Assembly: GCA_964465125.1 (NCBI GenBank) | Contig: CAYXIO010000009.1 | Location: 1 to 64,000, forward strand | Source: CAYOHG01 sp964465125 | GTDB lineage: Bacteria > Planctomycetota > Phycisphaerae > UBA1845 > Fen-1342 | Direction: 5' to 3' | DNA length: 64,000 bases | In this document: piece after piece, positions 63,140 to 64,000 of the stretch | How the letters are laid out: every line of letters starts with the position of its first letter | How positions within the stretch are numbered: the stretch's first letter is position 1 | Position numbers and translations under genes: made by a program | The notes under the pieces: model-generated | What the model saw: the letters and a program-made list of their open reading frames with translations, nothing else | What the model was told of the DNA's origin: nothing | Database searches by the model: none

Positions 63140-64000
63140 CTACTGCTTCTTGAAGCTCATCTTCAGGGCCGCGTTGTTGCCGTTGTTCTGCGCGGCGATG
63201 TCAATCACGTAGTGATCGACGGCCACCGGCCCGCTGGTGGTCTGCACGGTGTCGACGAAGATGGCGTTCGGCAGCGTGACCGTAAACGTGTTGTCGGCGG
63301 ACAGGGTCGAAAACGGCGTGCTGGGCTCGTACGAGGTGCTGTAGATGCTGAAGCCGGCGGGCGGCGTCGGCCAGGTCGCGGCGCCGTCGATGCCGTTGAT
63401 CTGCGAGCCGTCCGCGGCGTGGAAGAAGACCTCGAAGCGATACGGCAGGCCGGTCAGCAGCGCGCCGGTGTCGTCCACGGGCGGATTCCACTCGAGCTCC
63501 AGGTCCTGCGTGCCGTCGAACGCGATCGTCTCTGGACCGGCGACCGGGGTCAGAGCGCCGGGCGCGCCGGCGTTCACCAGCTTCGGAATGCTCTTGAAGA
63601 CGAAGTTGATCATGCGCGAGTAGACGCCGACCGTGCCGTCGTCGTAGCTCACCTCGACGGTGAACGTGTCGCCCGCGTTCATGAACTGGTGCGGCGTTGC
63701 GAACGCCTGAAAGTGATTCGGACCCGGGTTGTCGAACGCATACGCGGTATCCGACCAGAGCGCGCCGGTGTGCAGCACGGTCATGTCGGGCTGGTAGATC
63801 GGCGTCGGCGCCGGCGGACCGATCAGCCGAACGGCGGTCACGTTCCGGCTGCTGCTGTTGTTCTTCAGTTCGAAGGTGATGACGGTGTTGTTCTTGAGAA
63901 TTTCCTCAATGCCGGGCTCGTCGCCGGCGTAGAAGACCTGCGCCAGGTTCGACTCGATCTTCAGATTCATGAAGAAGCTGAGCGTCACGCCCTCGAAGGG
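63140..64000 (-). CDS. C-terminal part of a secreted protein (5' end outside window)
   Basis: The frame is open to the window edge, so the true start lies beyond 64000. The visible 286 codons are beta-type: LAQVFYAGDEPGIEEIL, VITFELKNNSSSRNVTAV, LELEWNPPVDDTGALLTGL (a fibronectin-type III-like strand pattern), and VAVDHYVIDIAAQNNGN. No dockerin or PEP-CTERM tail is present. I do not recognise the family; an extracellular structural role is likely. Confidence 0.65.
   Translation of the reverse strand, partial: PFEGVTLSFFMNLKIESNLAQVFYAGDEPGIEEILKNNTVITFELKNNSSSRNVTAVRLIGPPAPTPIYQPDMTVLHTGALWSDTAYAFDNPGPNHFQAFATPHQFMNAGDTFTVEVSYDDGTVGVYSRMINFVFKSIPKLVNAGAPGALTPVAGPETIAFDGTQDLELEWNPPVDDTGALLTGLPYRFEVFFHAADGSQINGIDGAATWPTPPAGFSIYSTSYEPSTPFSTLSADNTFTVTLPNAIFVDTVQTTSGPVAVDHYVIDIAAQNNGNNAALKMSFKKQ

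Overview
The window is GC-rich DNA that looks planctomycetal. The signs are secreted proteins ending in dockerin-like GDxDGDGDVDL repeats, a PEP-CTERM tail, a serine/threonine kinase paired with an ECF sigma factor, multihaem c-type cytochromes, a Tat-signal Gfo/Idh/MocA oxidoreductase, a GH20 hexosaminidase with a PA14-like tail, and tandem membrane pyrophosphatases. I would place it in Planctomycetota, possibly a Phycisphaerae-like lineage. This is inferred from gene content only; no rRNA is present. Coding is dense on both strands, and long antisense open frames are common because of the base composition.

Layout. 1-5.3 kb: two membrane pyrophosphatases (hppA), the first cut by the window edge. 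5.4-8.3 kb: an OmpR-type regulator, a sensor kinase and a chromate transporter whose second half is lost. 8.5-14.2 kb: an eight-haem lipoprotein, a PadR regulator with a palindromic operator, a beta-barrel-like protein, an ICMT-like methyltransferase and a membrane polyferredoxin, which together look like an electron-transfer locus. 14.3-15.0 kb: a rearrangement scar where two genes on opposite strands are each truncated. 15.3-17.6 kb: a possibly frameshifted HTH-like protein and a PEP-CTERM protein with a broken signal peptide. 17.7-22.2 kb: an eroded accessory region with an IS66 remnant, tRNA-Thr, and a 3.6-kb insert bounded by 44-bp copies of the 5' half of tRNA-Thr. 22.5-25.2 kb: kinase and ECF sigma. 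25.5-30.7 kb: secreted proteins, a PLP deaminase-like enzyme and a binding lipoprotein. 30.8-39.4 kb: a CBS-domain protein, then KamA (lysine 2,3-aminomutase family), YkgJ, two ATP-grasp ligases, a convergent aminotransferase, a decayed gene and an M20 dipeptidase. 39.4-52.5 kb: mostly housekeeping and envelope genes (clpX, a TlyA-like methyltransferase, GT39-like protein, exported SOD, ndk). 52.5-64 kb: a candidate structured RNA, tRNA-Tyr, an oxidoreductase, a seven-haem membrane cytochrome, a discoidin-like protein, hexosaminidase, a second ECF sigma with a possible anti-sigma, a zinc-ribbon protein, tRNA-Leu and a partial secreted protein.

The most promising possible new system is the KamA / YkgJ / ATP-grasp / ATP-grasp set, with a sigma70-like promoter upstream and an aminotransferase and M20 peptidase nearby. 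It has the parts to make a beta-amino acid, probably beta-lysine, and to ligate it into a small peptide or conjugate. The tRNA-Thr-bounded insert and the candidate small RNA near 52.6 kb are the next most interesting. All assignments come from reading motifs; no database search was run.
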